This document shows positions 50,721 through 61,713 of a stretch of DNA of 64,000 nt, piece after piece. Every line of letters starts with the position of its first letter. Position 1 is the stretch's first letter. The notes beneath the pieces were generated by a model. The model saw only the letters and a list, made by a program, of their open reading frames with translations. It was not told where the DNA came from and ran no database searches. Made by a program: the position numbers and the translations under genes. Source of the stretch: Paenarthrobacter nitroguajacolicus JCM 14115 (lineage in GTDB: Bacteria > Actinomycetota > Actinomycetes > Actinomycetales > Micrococcaceae); the NCBI GenBank assembly GCA_001313365.1, contig BBFS01000010.1, positions 1-64,000 of the forward strand, read 5' to 3'.

Positions 50721-51583
50721 ATGAAGGGCATCCTGAACCTGCGCCGCATTCCGATGCGGGTCGCAGCCGTGGTACTGGCTGGTTCCGTACTCGCGGCCAC
50801 AACATCCTGCTCCGCTGAGAACAAAGGCCCGCAAGTAACCTCGACGGCCAGCTCCCAGCCCAACACCTCGGAATCAGGGACCGGTACTGCGGAAAGCACG
50901 ACGCCGGCAACGGCCTCCGCGGCAGGCTCGCCTTCCGAAGCCCCCCCAGCGAAGGCGGCAGCGCCTCGGCCAGCGCGGAACCCAGTCCGGCCGCAACGGC
51001 GGTGTCCTGGAAGACGTACACGGACTCCGCCAAAACCGTCAGCTTTGAGCTACCGCAGGAGTGGATAGCGCAGTCGGTGACGCCGGAGGCAGGCTCGCTG
51101 GCCCATGCCGTGAAGGTGGAGGTCAAGGATGCTGAAGGACGCTACATCGCCACCCTCCAGACAGGCCTGCCTTCGGCTGCGCCCGTTGCATGCCCCCCCG
51201 CCGGACAGGCGCGCCCGTACGTAGTAATCAGCAGCGTGCCCTTGGACGTCCCGCACTCGGATGGCCCGGACACCATTGATCCGCGCGTGGTTTTCCGTGT
51301 GGTCCAAGGCTACAAATTTTTCGGTTCCTACGGCATTACCAATATGGTGGCTGGTGTGGACGGGCAGTCCTGCGAACTGAGGAACAGGGTGCTCGGCCCT
51401 GCCGGAAAGGGCGATATCTCCTTTGGCGACGTCCTGGCGATCCATGCCTTCGCCTCGGACGAGAAGGTGGCCCCCCCGGCCAAGGCTTTCGATACTCTGG
51501 ACCTGGCCGCGAAGTACGCGGTCCACGGATCTGAATTCGCCAATGTCCAGCGGATGCTACTGTCTCTGAAGGTCAATCTGTAG
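50721..51583 (+). CDS. Lipoprotein of unknown function
   Basis: About 285 residues. Signal peptide with lipobox: 'RRIPMRVAAVVLAGSVLAATTSCSAEN' (cleavage before Cys at about residue 30). A Ser/Thr/Ala/Gly-rich stretch of about 60 residues follows, then a globular part beginning 'SWKTYTDSAKTVSFELPQEWIAQSV', with 'GYKFFGSYGITNMVAGVDGQSCELRNRV' and 'FANVQRMLLSLKVNL' at the end. No family recognised; looks like actinobacterial surface lipoproteins. Breaks in the linker near 50942-51000 and in-frame additions at 51190 and 51472. Confidence 0.75.
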
Positions 51584-51655
51584 CCCTGCGATTGGCTGAT
51601 TCACACATACGGCGGCGATGGGGGGGATGCCCGCCGCAACCCACCCCGGAGATCA

Positions 51656-52469
51656 ATGGAACGCAATGTTGCTGCCTCGCTCGTTTTCAAGACTGCAGCC
51701 AACACCAAGGTGGCTATGGCCGTAGCGTGGCCAATAACCATGGCTACGACGCAGTGGAGGAAACCCTGTCCATCACCAAGGATGGTGCTGAGGTTCCCTT
51801 TGCCGAACTCAGCGATCACCATGGCGGCCGCTTCCACTACCTGGAGTTCACTGAGCCCGGTGAGGTGACGGTGGACTACCGGGCAACGGTTCATGGCTAT
51901 GGAGAGCCCGATACGTCCAGCCCGATGGAGCTCATCAGGTACGTCAGGCCCAGCCGGTACGCGGAGTCAGACAGGCTGCTGCCTACTTCCTATGCCGAGT
52001 TCGGCAGCCTGCAAGGTCCCGAACTGCTCCAAGCGGTACGCAACTGGGTGAACGGGGGGGAATTGCGCTACGTCAGCGGTTCGTCGCGGGGGGGAACTGA
52101 CGGAGCCGTGGAAACCTTGCTTCACCGCAAAGGTGTGTGCCGGGACTTCGCCCACCTCGCCATCGCCCTGTTGAGGTCAAAGGACGTTCCTGCGCGCCTG
52201 GCGGCGGTGTACGCTCCAGGCTGAGTCCCATGGATTTCCATGCTGTTGCCGAGGCACACATCAACGGAGCCTGGCACATCATCGACCCCCACCGGACTGG
52301 CTCCCCGCGAATCCATGCTCCGCATCACTGCGGGACGCGATTCATCGGATACCGCGTTCCTGTCCACCGTGGGCGGCAGCCTGACCTTGAAAACACTCAA
52401 GGTCAGTGCGTCGGTAAACGGAGAGCTCCCGGTGGAGGACCCCCCCGGGAGCTCATCAGCTTGCGTTAG
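51656..52469 (+). CDS. Transglutaminase-like family protein
   Basis: About 270 residues. N-terminal beta-rich part 'VAASLVFKTAANTKVAMAVAVANNHGYDAVEETLSITKDG'. The transglutaminase core holds the triad: Cys in 'LHRKGVCRDFAHLAIALLRSKDVPARLAAVYAPG', His in 'MDFHAVAEAHINGAWHIIDPTGLAP' and Asp in the same segment (IID). No signal peptide is evident, so probably cytoplasmic. It resembles proteins linked to protein crosslinking or peptidase activity of unknown substrate. Breaks near 51740, 52050, 52090, 52222, 52290 and 52441; stop TAG 52467-52469. Confidence 0.83.
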
Positions 52470-52927
52470 TGTCCCGCAACCGAAGCGCGGAGCTTCTCGG
52501 TCAGCCGCAAAAGCTCCCGCTGTTCCTCAGCTGTGAGCGCAGGCGCCACCAGGTGCGCGATGTCCCGGACATGTTCGCGGCCGATGGTTTTTTGAAGTTC
52601 ACTGCCCGCTTCGGTGAGTGAGAGCAGGACTCCGCGGCCGTCGTCGGGCGCTGTTGTTCTTTCCACCAAGCCGCGCTTCTCCAAACGGTCCACCAAGCGG
52701 CTCAAGCTGGACTGGCTCAGCAGGACTTTGTCGTTGATCTCATTGAGCCGAAGTTGGCCCGAAGGGCATTTGGACAACGTGAAGAGGACATCGTATTCCT
52801 TGACGGGCAGTGTCTTGAAGGCGGGTCCCGACTGCAGCTTCCGCATCACCGCCACCTGGGAGCGGAACAACGACTCCCAGGTTTCGGCGGCGAGGCGAAC
52901 GGCGGAGGACGCCGAGGGGCTGGACAT
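52466..52927 (-). CDS. MarR family transcriptional regulator
   Basis: About 153 residues from ATG complementary to 52925-52927. 'VRLAAETWESLFRSQVAVMRKLQ', 'VKEYDVLFTLSKCPSGQLRLNEINDKVLLSQSSLSRLVDRLEKRGLVERTTAPDDGRGVLLSLTEAGSELQKTIG' (split), and 'ALTAEEQRELLRLTEKL' give the full MarR fold with wing 'APDDGRGVLLSLT'. It reads without breaks. TGATG overlap with the upstream LLM gene indicates that it is translated from the same mRNA. Convergent with and 4 bases overlapping the transglutaminase gene. Confidence 0.92.
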   Translation of the reverse strand: MSSPSASSAVRLAAETWESLFRSQVAVMRKLQSGPAFKTLPVKEYDVLFTLSKCPSGQLRLNEINDKVLLSQSSLSRLVDRLEKRGLVERTTAPDDGRGVLLSLTEAGSELQKTIGREHVRDIAHLVAPALTAEEQRELLRLTEKLRASVAGH

Positions 52928-54057
52928 CAGGCGTCCTGCCCCCCGCAGCACCAGCGGTAGCGGATTCGCTGACCGTGGCTTCCAGGGCGGCGGCGGCGCG
53001 TGACGCGTGCGTCGGTGCGTCAGGCACGTGCGCTGGCTTCATGGCGGCGTATTCCTTGCGGAGTACCGGCAGGACTTCTTCGCCGAAGAGGTCCAACTGT
53101 TCCAGCACGGTCTTCAGCGGCAGGCCGGCGTGGTCGATCAGGAACAGTTGCCGCTGGTAGTCACCGAAGGCCTCGCGGAATGTCAGCGTCTTCTCGATGA
53201 CTTCCTGCGGGCTGCCCACTGTCAGCGGAGTCTGCGAGGTGAAGTCCTCCAGGGACGGTCCGTGCCCGTAGACCGGCGCGTTGTCGAAGTACGGGCGGAA
53301 CTCCTTGACGGCGTCCTGCGAGTTCTTCCTCATGAAGAACTGACCACCAAGGCCAACAATTGCCTGGTCTGCCTTGCCGTGTCCGTAGTGCTCGTAGCGC
53401 TCCCGGTACAGGCCGATCAGCTGCTGGTAGTGCTCCTTGGGCCAGAAGATGTTGTTGGCGAAGAAACCGTCGCCGTAGTAAGCGGCAACTTCTGCGATCT
53501 GCGGCGTCCGGATGGAGCCGTGCCACACGAAGGGGGCCACGCCGTCGAGAGGCCGCGGTGTAGACGTGAAGTTCTGCAGGGGTGTGCGGAACTTTCCGGA
53601 CCAGTTGACCGTGTCCTCATCCCACAATTTGCGGAGCAGGCTGTAGTTCTCGATGGCGAGTTCGATGCCGTCCTGGATGTTCTTGCCGAACCAGGGGGGG
53701 TACACCGGCGCTGTGTTGCCACGGCCGAGGACCAGATCCACGCGGCCATCGGAGAGGTGCTGGAGCATGGCGAAGTCTTCGGCGATCTTGACCGGGTCAT
53801 TGGTGGTGATCAGGGTGGTGGCCGTGGACAGCGTGATGCGCTCGGTCTGGGCTGCGATGTAAGCCAGGGTGGTGGTGGGCGAGGAGGAGAAGAAGGGCCG
53901 GTTGTGGTGCTCGCCAAGGGCGTAGACGTCCATGCCGATTTCTTCGACCTTCTTGGCAATGGCAACGGAGGCCTTGATGCGTTCGTTTTCCGTGGGCGTG
54001 CGGCCCGTGGTGGGGGTCAGCGGTGATATCGCTGACGCTGAATACGCCGATCTGCAT
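52927..54057 (-). CDS. LLM class flavin-dependent oxidoreductase
   Basis: Luciferase-like monooxygenase of about 375 residues. 'MQIGVFSVSDITADP', 'EEIGMDVYALGEHHNRPFFSSSPTTTLAYIAAQTERITLSTATTLITTNDPVKIAEDFAMLQHLSDGRVDLVLGRGN', 'PFVWHGSIRTPQIAEVAAYYGDGFFANNIFWPKEHYQQLI' and 'TVGSPQEVIEKTLTFREAFGDYQRQLFLIDHAGLPLKTVLEQL' (split across). The GRVDLVLGRGN and HWGS-like motifs mark the FMN site. About one base is lost or gained near 54015, 53693 and 52940. Followed by a co-translated MarR. Confidence 0.87.
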
Positions 54058-54116
54058 GATGTGCCTTTCTCCCTGCCCGAGGTCCCGGGCTCTGTAAACA
54101 GTGTACCTCAAACTAG

Positions 54117-54128
54117 ATGCATTTGCAT
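54117..54128. promoter_or_regulatory. ATGCAT-TTGCAT palindrome in the LLM-MarR upstream region
   Basis: A near-perfect 12-base palindrome 60 bases upstream of the LLM start on the minus strand, within a locally A/T-rich stretch; a candidate MarR operator. Confidence 0.4.
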
Positions 54129-54146
54129 GTATCGATACCTGTAACA

Positions 54147-54179
54147 GGGCAGGGCCGGGAATTGTTCCCGGCCCTGCCC
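54147..54179. terminator. Strong hairpin terminator between LLM and RND genes
   Basis: GGGCAGGGCCGGGAA (54147-54161) and its exact complement (54165-54179) around TTG. It sits just after the minus-strand RND stop or before the LLM promoter; no clear T-run. Confidence 0.6.
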
Positions 54180-54208
54180 ATCGAAGGTTAGTGTGCTGGG
54201 GGAGCTTG

Positions 54209-57200
54209 CTATTCTCCGGGATTGTGCGCCGCGCGGCGGCCCGTAACGCGGGGGGATCATTCCAGTTGTCCAGTCTTGGAACTCGCCCGATCCGTTGCTG
54301 GAGGCACCGCTGCTGTCAGTGCCGCCGGGTCCGTCGTCACGTTTCGTCGTCGGCTTGTCCTGCAGGGCCTTCAGCAACTCTTTCTTCTCCCGGCGGCCTC
54401 CACAAGTTTGTAAAGAACCGGGACCAGAACCAGCGTCAAGGCAGTGGATGAAACCAGTCCACCGATCACCACGATGGCCAGTGGTTGCGAGATGAACCCG
54501 CCGCCACCCGTGAGGCCCAGCGCCATGGGAGTCAGGGCGAAAACGGTGGCCAATGCGGTCATGAGGATGGGACGCAGGCGCTGCCGTGCACCGTGTGTGA
54601 TGGCATCGGCAACGTTCATGCCCTGACTGCCGTCATGTGGTTTGCGGTATTGGTTGATGAGGTCGATCAACACGATGGCGTTGGTGACCACGATGCCCAC
54701 CAGCATCAGCATGCCGATCAGTGACGGCAGGCCCAACGGAACGCCTGTCACCAACAGCAGACCCACTGCGCCTGTGGCAGCGAAGGGTACAGAGACCAAC
54801 AGGATGAGCGGTTGCACGAGTGATTTGAACGCGGCCACCATAATCACGTAGACGATCGCGATGGCTGCCAGGAGGGCCAGGCCCAGCTGGCGGAAGGACT
54901 CGGCCTGCTGTGTGGTGGCACCGCCGATAGTCGCCGTGACCCCCCCGCGGCAGTTCCACAGCTGCCAGCCTTTCCTGCACGGCGGCGCTGACGCTGCCAA
55001 GGTTGGAGCCGGAAGGCGTCACAGTCACCCTCGCGGTCCTCTGCCCATTGCTGCTGGTGATGGATACGGGGGGGGTATCAACCTGCTCGACGGCGGCAAT
55101 CGTCTCCAGCGCGACGCCACCGCGGGCCGTTGGGAGCTGGAGCGCGCGTACTGCGGCAATGCTGGTGAAGCGCGTGCCCTCGCCGATTTGCACCGGGTAG
55201 TCGTTGGTTTCGATCCGGACGGTACCGGCCGGAATGGGGCTTACCGTGGATGCCAGGAAGGCACCTACCTGCTCTTCCGTCAGGCCTGCTGCGACAGCCT
55301 TTGCCCGGTCAACGCGAACCTGGACCACCGACTGCTTTGAAGCGAGGTTCGTGGCGACTTCCGAGCTGCCCGGGACGCCTTCCATGGCCTTCACCATGGC
55401 ATCGCTTGCTGTCTGCAGGTCTGCGGAGTTCGCTGCCCTGATGGTGATGTCCACAGTAGAGGAAGTACCGAATCCACCTTGCTGGGATCCCACAGTGACT
55501 TTTCCGGCGGCCCCCCCTCCAGCCTGGATCGGACCTCGTCCTGGAGTTTGCCTTGATTTATTTTCTCGTCGGTGACAATGGTGAACGTTGAGTTGGAGGA
55601 CCCGGTTGACGTCAGGGCAGCGAAACCCGTTTGGGCATTCCCTGAAGTGACCTGCACGTCCTTGATACCCTCAATGCCCTTGAGGGATTCCTCAATCTTG
55701 GACGCCTCATCGCTGGTGGCCTGCAGGCTGGTGCCGGGCGGAAGGACCTGGCGCACCGTCATGCTGTTCTCTCCGGAACGGCCCAGCAGGTCGGTGGCCA
55801 GAAGTGGCGAGACGGCGATGGTCGCCACCAGCACCAGCGCTGCCGCAGACAGGGTGATGACAGGGTGCTTTTGCGTCTTCGCAAGAATGGGAAGGTAGCC
55901 GCGCTGTAGGCGACTCCGCTGTTCGGCTTCCTTGGCCTTCTCGGCAGCTTCCGTGGCAGATGCCTGTGCTTCAGGGCCTTTCCCGGGGGGAGGACAGGAA
56001 CCAGTAGGCCAGGACCGGAACGATCGTCAGGGAAACCAAGAGTGACGACAACAGCGCGATGGTCACGGTCAGGGCGAAGGGACGGAACAGCTCACCGGCG
56101 AGGTCGCCCACGAAAGCGATGGGGGAGGAACACGGCCACAGTGGTCAGCGTGGAAGCCGTGATGGCCCCCCCGGCCACCTCCCGGATGGACGTCAGGATG
56201 GCTGTCAGCTTGTGTTCGCCGTAGCTGAGGTGCCGCTTGATGTTCTCGATGACCACGATGGAATCGTCCACCACGCGCCCGATCGCAATGGTGAGGGCGC
56301 CCAAGGTAAGGATGTTCAGCGAATAACCTGTGGCGGAGATGCCGATGAAGGTGATCAGCAGGGACAACGGGATGGAAACGGCCGTGACAAGGGTGGAGCG
56401 CACGGACATCAGGAAAACCAGGATGACGGCGACAGCGAAGCCCAGGCCAAGGAGCCCTTCCGTAGTGAGGTCCTTGATGGACTTCTCAATGAAAGGTGCC
56501 TGGTCGAATACCGGTGTGAAGGTCGCGTTGTTGCCGAGCTCGTCTTCCATGGGGGCCGACGGCGTCCCGCACCGCATGCGAAATCGCCACCGTATCGCCC
56601 TCGGGCTTTTTGGTGACTGACAGCGCCAGGGTGGGCTTGCCGTTGGTGCGGGTGATGGAAGTAGCGGCGTCGTCCTCGATGCTGACGTCGGCCACGGCTC
56701 CGATGGTTGCAGCACTTGGCACCGGCCAAAGGAAGTCCCTTGATGATGTCGAGGGAATCCACGGGGCTGCCGAGCTGGAGGGACAGGGTCTTGCCTTGAT
56801 CCTCGATGGTGCCGACGGGAACCAGGGTGCCGTTGTTTTTCAACGCATTGCTGATGGACTGGACCGACGCCCCTGTAGTTGCGAGGTCCGCGGGGCGGGG
56901 CTGAATCAGGATGTGTTGGCTGGAACCACCGGTCACATCGGCGCCGCGGACGCCGTCGATCTTCTGCAACCGGGGGGGCACGCTGAGTCGCAGGAGGTCA
57001 GCGTTGAGCTCGCTCACGGGGGGTTTGTCCGAGGACACCGCCAAATAGACGATCGGGAAGTCGCTGATGTTGCCGGCGATGGACTGGGGGGGTTCGACGT
57101 CGGCCGGCAGCACCCGCTTGGCGTTGGAGATCGCCCGGTCAATCTGGTTGCGTGCCCGGTCCAGGTTGGAGCCGTACGTGAACACCATGGTGATCTGCGA

Positions 57201-57470
57201 AACGCCGTTGCGGGACGTTGATGTGGTGGATTCCAGACCCTCGACACTGTTCAGGGCTGTTTCCAACGGCTGGCTCAACTGCTTGTCCACAACCTCCGGG
57301 GGAGGCGCCGGGCATGGAGGTCACCACTGTGATCTGCGGGAACTCGATGGAAGGAATGAGTTCCTGCTTGAGCGACCCCCCCATGGTGATCACGCCGAAC
57401 ACCGCCGCAAAGACGGTGATCAGCGCGATCAGGCCCGGTTTCCCAGGGACAGTTTGGCCAAGCGGAACAT
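54209..57470 (-). CDS. RND efflux transporter (AcrB/HAE-like, MMPL-type inner-membrane pump)
   Basis: Proton-driven efflux pump of about 1080 residues. First-half helix, 'ALIALITVFAAVFGVITMG', periplasm-type domain ('PQITVVTSMPGASPEVVDKQLSQPLETALNSVEGLESTTSTSRNG' ), central 'SLLITFIGISATGYSLNILTLGALTIAIGRVVDDSIVVIENIKRHL' (proton relay DD), second-half 'PVITLSAAALVLVATIAVSPLLA' and C-terminal 'MLMLVGIVVTNAIVLIDLINQYR' plus 'RLRPILMTALATVFALTPMALGLTGGGGFI'. Actinobacterial RND without membrane-fusion partner nearby. At least a dozen breaks. The restored end is '...RRAAHNPGE' with stop complementary to 54209-54211. Confidence 0.88.
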
Positions 57471-57537
57471 TGCATTGACTCCTGCGGTCTACGTAACGAT
57501 TCGACTGACGGGAACCGGCCGCAGCCCCGGGTGTGGC

Positions 57538-59048
57538 CTAGCTCTGGATGGCGTTGGCCACTTCCAATTGCAGCGACCTGGCGGTGCTTGCTTCCAGTTC
57601 CGCGGCCAGGTCCGGATTCTCGTTGAGCTTGACGCCGTAGCCCGGCATCATGTCCTTGAGCTTGGACTGCCATCCTTGAAGTTCTTGGGGGAACGACTTT
57701 TGCAACAGTTCGATCATGATGGGCACGGCGGTTGAAGCACCCGGAGAAGCGCCCAGCAGGGCGCCGATGGAACCATCGCGGGAAGCAATGACTTCAGTGC
57801 CGAACTGCAGGACGCCACCCTTCTGAGGGTGCTTCTTGATGATTTGTACACGCTGGCCGGCGGTGATCAGTTCCCAGTTGTTCCCGGCTGCTTCGGGGGG
57901 GTAGTACTCACGCAGGGCCTCCACCTTGGCCTCATGCCGCTTGGCAACCTCCTTGATGAGGTAGGCGGTGAGGTCCATGTTGTCTTTGGCTACGGCCAAC
58001 ATGGGAATGATGTTTCCCGGCCGGATGGACAGCGGAAGGTCCAGGTAGCTGGAGGTCTTCAGGAAGTTGGTGGAGAAACCCGCGTACGGGCCAAAGAGGA
58101 GGGAACGCTTGCCGTCCACGTAGCGGGTGTCCAGGTGCGGAACGGACATGGGCGGAGCGCCAACGGACGCCTGGCCGTAGACCTTGGCGCTGTGCTGGGA
58201 GGTAATGGCGTCATCCGTGCAGCGGAAGAACTGGCCGGACACGGGGAAGCCGCCGTATCCCTTGCTCTCGGGGGGGATTCCCGAGGCCTGTAGCAGGTGG
58301 AGGCTCCGCCGCCCGCTCCAACGAAGACGAACTTCGCGTGGATGCGGCCGTGCTCGCCGGACTTGGGGGTGTTTGATGGAGAGGTCCCATCCACCACCTG
58401 CTGCGCGGTGGATGTTGGTGACGTCGTGTCCGTAGTTGACCTCGGCGCCGCTGCTTTGCAGGTAGCCGGTCAGTTCGCGGGTCAAGGCGCCGAAATCGAC
58501 GTCGGTGCCTTCCGAAGCGCGGGTTGCGGCCACGCGCTGCTTGCGGTCGCGGCTTGACGATCAAGGGGGCCCACTTGGCGATTTTGTCCTGGTCCTCGGT
58601 GTACTCCATGCTGCGGAACAGCGTGTTGGGCTTCAGGGCCTCGTACCGGGTCTTCAGGAAGTCCGCGTGGTCATCGCCAATGACGAAGCTCATGTGCGGG
58701 ACGGTGTTGATGAAACCTTTGGGGGATCCGATCACGTTGCTGTCCACCAAGTGGGACCAGAACTGGCGGGAAAGCTGGAACTGCTCGTTGATGTGCAGGG
58801 CCTTGGAGGGGGTCTACGGAACCGTCTTTTGCAGCGGGAGAGTAGTTAAGCTCACACAGCGCAGCATGGCCGGTGCCGGCGTTGTTCCATGGTCCGGAAC
58901 TTTCGAGCCCTGCTTCGTCGAGTCTTTCGAAGAGGGAGATGGTCCAGGTGGGTTCAAGTTGCTTGATGAACGCACCAAGGGTGGCACTCATGATTCCACC
59001 GCCAATAAGGACGACGTCGGCATGTTGAGTCTTGGAAATGAAGGTCAC
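57538..59048 (-). CDS. mqo: Malate:quinone oxidoreductase
   Basis: FAD-dependent peripheral membrane enzyme oxidising malate to oxaloacetate with quinone. About 500 residues. '[61 protein letters not shown]' is the Mqo hallmark (split for reading), also '[20 protein letters not shown]', '[16 protein letters not shown]', '[15 protein letters not shown]' and '[27 protein letters not shown]'. GTG 59048 with GGAGA upstream. Breaks near 57895, 58267, 58310, 58367, 58555 and 58812. It stands in a run of same-strand genes but is likely its own transcription unit. Confidence 0.93.
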
Positions 59049-59129
59049 GATCAATCTCCGTTAGCGGCGGCACTGGCTGTCACAGAATATCCCCGCGCAG
59101 ACTCAATACTGAAATTGCGGGGGGAATCG

Positions 59130-60810
59130 TCAAGGCTTTAGGCGGACGTTTGTGAAAACTTCGTTGAGGACGGGGGGAAGCCGGGTAGCTTTCCACCTTG
59201 TTGGACAGCGCCAGGGCAGAGATGGGGGAAGGCGATGGGCACAGCGGGTACCGACGCCGCGATCTCTGCGTTGATGGCTTGATACTGGGTGTTGCGGTCG
59301 TCGCCTTCGGGCATGGCCCGCGCGCGTTCTATCTTGTGGAAGACTTCCGAGTCTGCGTAGCCGAACTCGGCGCGTGATTCGCCGAACAAGGGTCCCAGGA
59401 AGTTGTCCGCGTCAGCGTAGGAGCCATTCCAACCGAGCAGGTGCAGGCCGCGGTCACCGGCCGATTGGACCCGCTGGAGGTAGCCGTCTTCCCAATCGAT
59501 GGGAACCGGTTTGATGTTGAAGCCGACAGCACGAGTTGGCGGCTGAGTTCGGCGTAGATCTTTTCCGGTGTGGGCATGTAGGCCCGCGTGGCGTTGAGCG
59601 GGTAGTAGAACTTCAGTTCTTCGCCCTTATAGCCGGCCTTCTTCAAGAGCTCTTTGGCCTTCTCCGGGTTGTATCCCAACGAGGGAGCATTGTTGTTGAA
59701 GCCACTTAGTTTGGGCGGCACGAACTGGGACGCCTGCGCGGTGTTGTCGATGAAGAACTTTCGGATCAACGCTTCCTTGTCGATCGCCATTTCTATCGCT
59801 TGGCGGACCTCAGGCTTTTCCAACGGTGCCACAGCCTGGTTGATGCCGAGGTACATCACCGAGAACGGGTCGCGCTGGATGATCTGGACACCCTTCTTGA
59901 CCAATTGGTCAAAGGTTCCGGAAGTCACAAGATCATAGGCGTCGATCTTGCCGTCCAGCAGGGCCTGCTGACGGGTTTCCGCGCGATCGTAGGGGACGAA
60001 GTTGATGGTTGCTATTTGTCCCCCCCTGTTGCCCCCCCAGTAGCCCTTGTAGCTGGACAGGGTAAGTTTCTTCTCGTCCCAGCCAGTGAACTCGTACGGG
60101 CCGTACCCACGGGATGGCCGGCGTAGCTGGACATGGCCTGGCCATTCCGGACCTGGTCAAGGACGTTGGCTTTCTGTGCCTGCAGAGCGGTCGGGGGAGG
60201 ATATTGCGAAGGCCGGCAGTGTCAACGCCTGGAGGAATCCCGTGAAGGGACGCGTCAGATTGATCCGGACGTCGCTGGCCGAGACCACTTTGCAGTCTTT
60301 GAAGATGGAGAACACCGGCTGGTCCGAGTAAGCCTTGAATACGCTTTGGAACGAAATCCCGGGCGCCTGCTTTCGGAGGTCCTCGGGGGAAGGTGAACCA
60401 GCGGTTGAAGTTGGCGCATACTGCGGTTGCGTCCAGTGGAGTGCCGTCGTGAAATGTCACGTCGGAGCGGAGCGTGAAGTCGTAGCTCAGCCGTTGTTGC
60501 TGTCTTTCCACTCAGTGGCGAGGAGGGGAGTGGTCTGCCCTGTCTCACCGTCTACCCCCCCACGAGCTTCGAGGACTTGACGGGTGACACGGTAGGACTC
60601 GGAATCGGCGGTGACTGCAGGATCGAGGCCCAAGGGCATGGACGCCGTGCCGAAATTGAAAGTTGCCGAAGGTTCAACGGCGGGGGGGGAGTTGCTGGTG
60701 GATGTAGACAGTGCGGGGGGGCCGGGTGTTCCTGTGCACCCTGCCAGTCCCAAAGCCAGTACGGCAGCTCCGAACTGAATGCTTAGGTGCCGCATTTTGC
60801 TGCTTGCCAC
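59130..60810 (-). CDS. ABC transporter substrate-binding lipoprotein (oligopeptide/nickel family 5)
   Basis: About 550 residues. Lipoprotein signal 'MRHLSIQFGAAVLALGLAGCTG' after a GTG start (complement of 60808-60810) adding 'VASSK'; ATG 60795 is alternative. Family motifs: 'TFNFGTASMPLGLDPAVTADSESYRVTRQVLE', 'YDFTLRSDVTFHDGTPLDATAVCANFNRW', 'GTGPYEFTGWDEKKLTLSSYKGYWG', 'MYLGINQAVAPLEKPEVRQAIEMAIDKEAL' and 'HLLGWNGSYADADNFLGPLFG'. No permease or ATPase genes are adjacent in the window. Many breaks, the worst between 60000 and 60720. Confidence 0.87.
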
Positions 60811-60944
60811 TCTTGTCCCCCCCTCAAGCCGGTTGGAAGTGCTGTGGCCGGCTTCGGCCAGACCGCATTCCAGTCTAGTTGAACGTCCTGAGTGCACTTC
60901 CCAGCGCACCCTCAGGATGGCCCCCCCCGCGGGCTTGAGGAGAA

Positions 60945-60978
60945 AAATACCCCCCCGGTCGTGCAACCGGGGGGTATT
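60945..60978 (-). terminator. Terminator downstream of tRNA-Leu
   Basis: AATACCCCCC-CGGT / ACCGGGGGGTATT hairpin with loop CGTGCA, on the minus strand after the tRNA-Leu gene. The C arm is a base longer than the G arm. Confidence 0.7.
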
Positions 60979-60988
60979 CACATATCTG

Positions 60989-61073
60989 TGCGCAAGGGGG
61001 GACTTGAACCCCCCCACGCCCCGAAGGCACAGGAACCTAAATCCTGCGTGTCTGCCAATTTCACCACTCGCGC
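60989..61073 (-). tRNA. tRNA-Leu (anticodon TAG)
   Basis: Cloverleaf on the minus strand: acceptor GCGCGAG/CTTGCGC, anticodon arm CAGGA-TTTAGGT-TCCTG, long variable arm with TTCG loop, and T arm with TTCAAGT. A 7-G run before the T arm gives two bases more than the usual five. No CCA encoded. Confidence 0.9.
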
Positions 61074-61136
61074 TGGCTGGCTAACGAACCGCCGGGTTGG
61101 ACGGTCGATGCCATATACCGGCCTCCAGTGTACCCG

Positions 61137-61629
61137 CTACTTGTCCAGCTTGAGATCCCGCCGGAGCTTGGCCACGTGCCCCCCCGTAGCGCGTACGTTG
61201 TACTGAGCCAGGGAGAGCTTTCCATCGGGATCGACCACAAAGGTGGATCGGATCAGCCCCATATAGCTGCGGCCGTAGTTCTTCTTCTCGCCCCCCCAGG
61301 CCCCCCCATACGCTTCGGCAACGGAGTGGTCCTCGTCCGAGAGGAGGCGGAAGGTCAGTTGTTCTTCCTCACTGAACTTGGCAAGCGCCATGACGGGGTC
61401 GGGGGGGGAGACTCCCACCACTTCGTACCCTGCAGCCTGCAGTGACCCGAGCGTGTCGCGGAAATCGCAGGCTTCCTTGGTGCATCCGGGAGTGGAAGCG
61501 GCCGGGTAGAAATAGAGGATGGTTTTCCGTCCCCCCCGGAGGTCCCCCCCAAGCTCATGCTCTTGCCGGTTTCGTCCTGAAGTGTGAAGTCCGGGGGGCG
61601 ATGTCTCCCGGGATAAGTCGTTCAGCCAA
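61137..61629 (-). CDS. bcp: Thioredoxin-dependent peroxiredoxin (BCP/PrxQ)
   Basis: About 157 residues. TTG start (complement of 61627-61629) preceded by AAGGAGCA; 'AERLIPGDIAPDFTLQDETGKSMSLGDLRG', peroxidatic and resolving Cys in 'TPGCTKEACDFRDTL', 'EVVGVSPDPVMALAKFSEEEQLTFRLLSDED', and 'YMGLIRSTFVVDPDGKLSLAQYNV'. Breaks near 61180, 61293, 61303, 61402, 61533 and 61546 leave no continuous full-length frame. Reduces peroxides and is divergent from the following MarR gene. Confidence 0.9.
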
Positions 61630-61713
61630 AATGTGCTCCTTGCCAGTGATCGCGATTTCCCAGTTTAGTAGGAGAAGCCGCGTCCTCACCGCTTCCGCGC
61701 ATATACTGTCGGC

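Noticed and set aside
53007..54026. Long plus-strand open frame in the LLM region
   Set aside because: It is antisense to the strongly conserved LLM oxidoreductase and has no recognisable family features; composition is that of a shadow frame.
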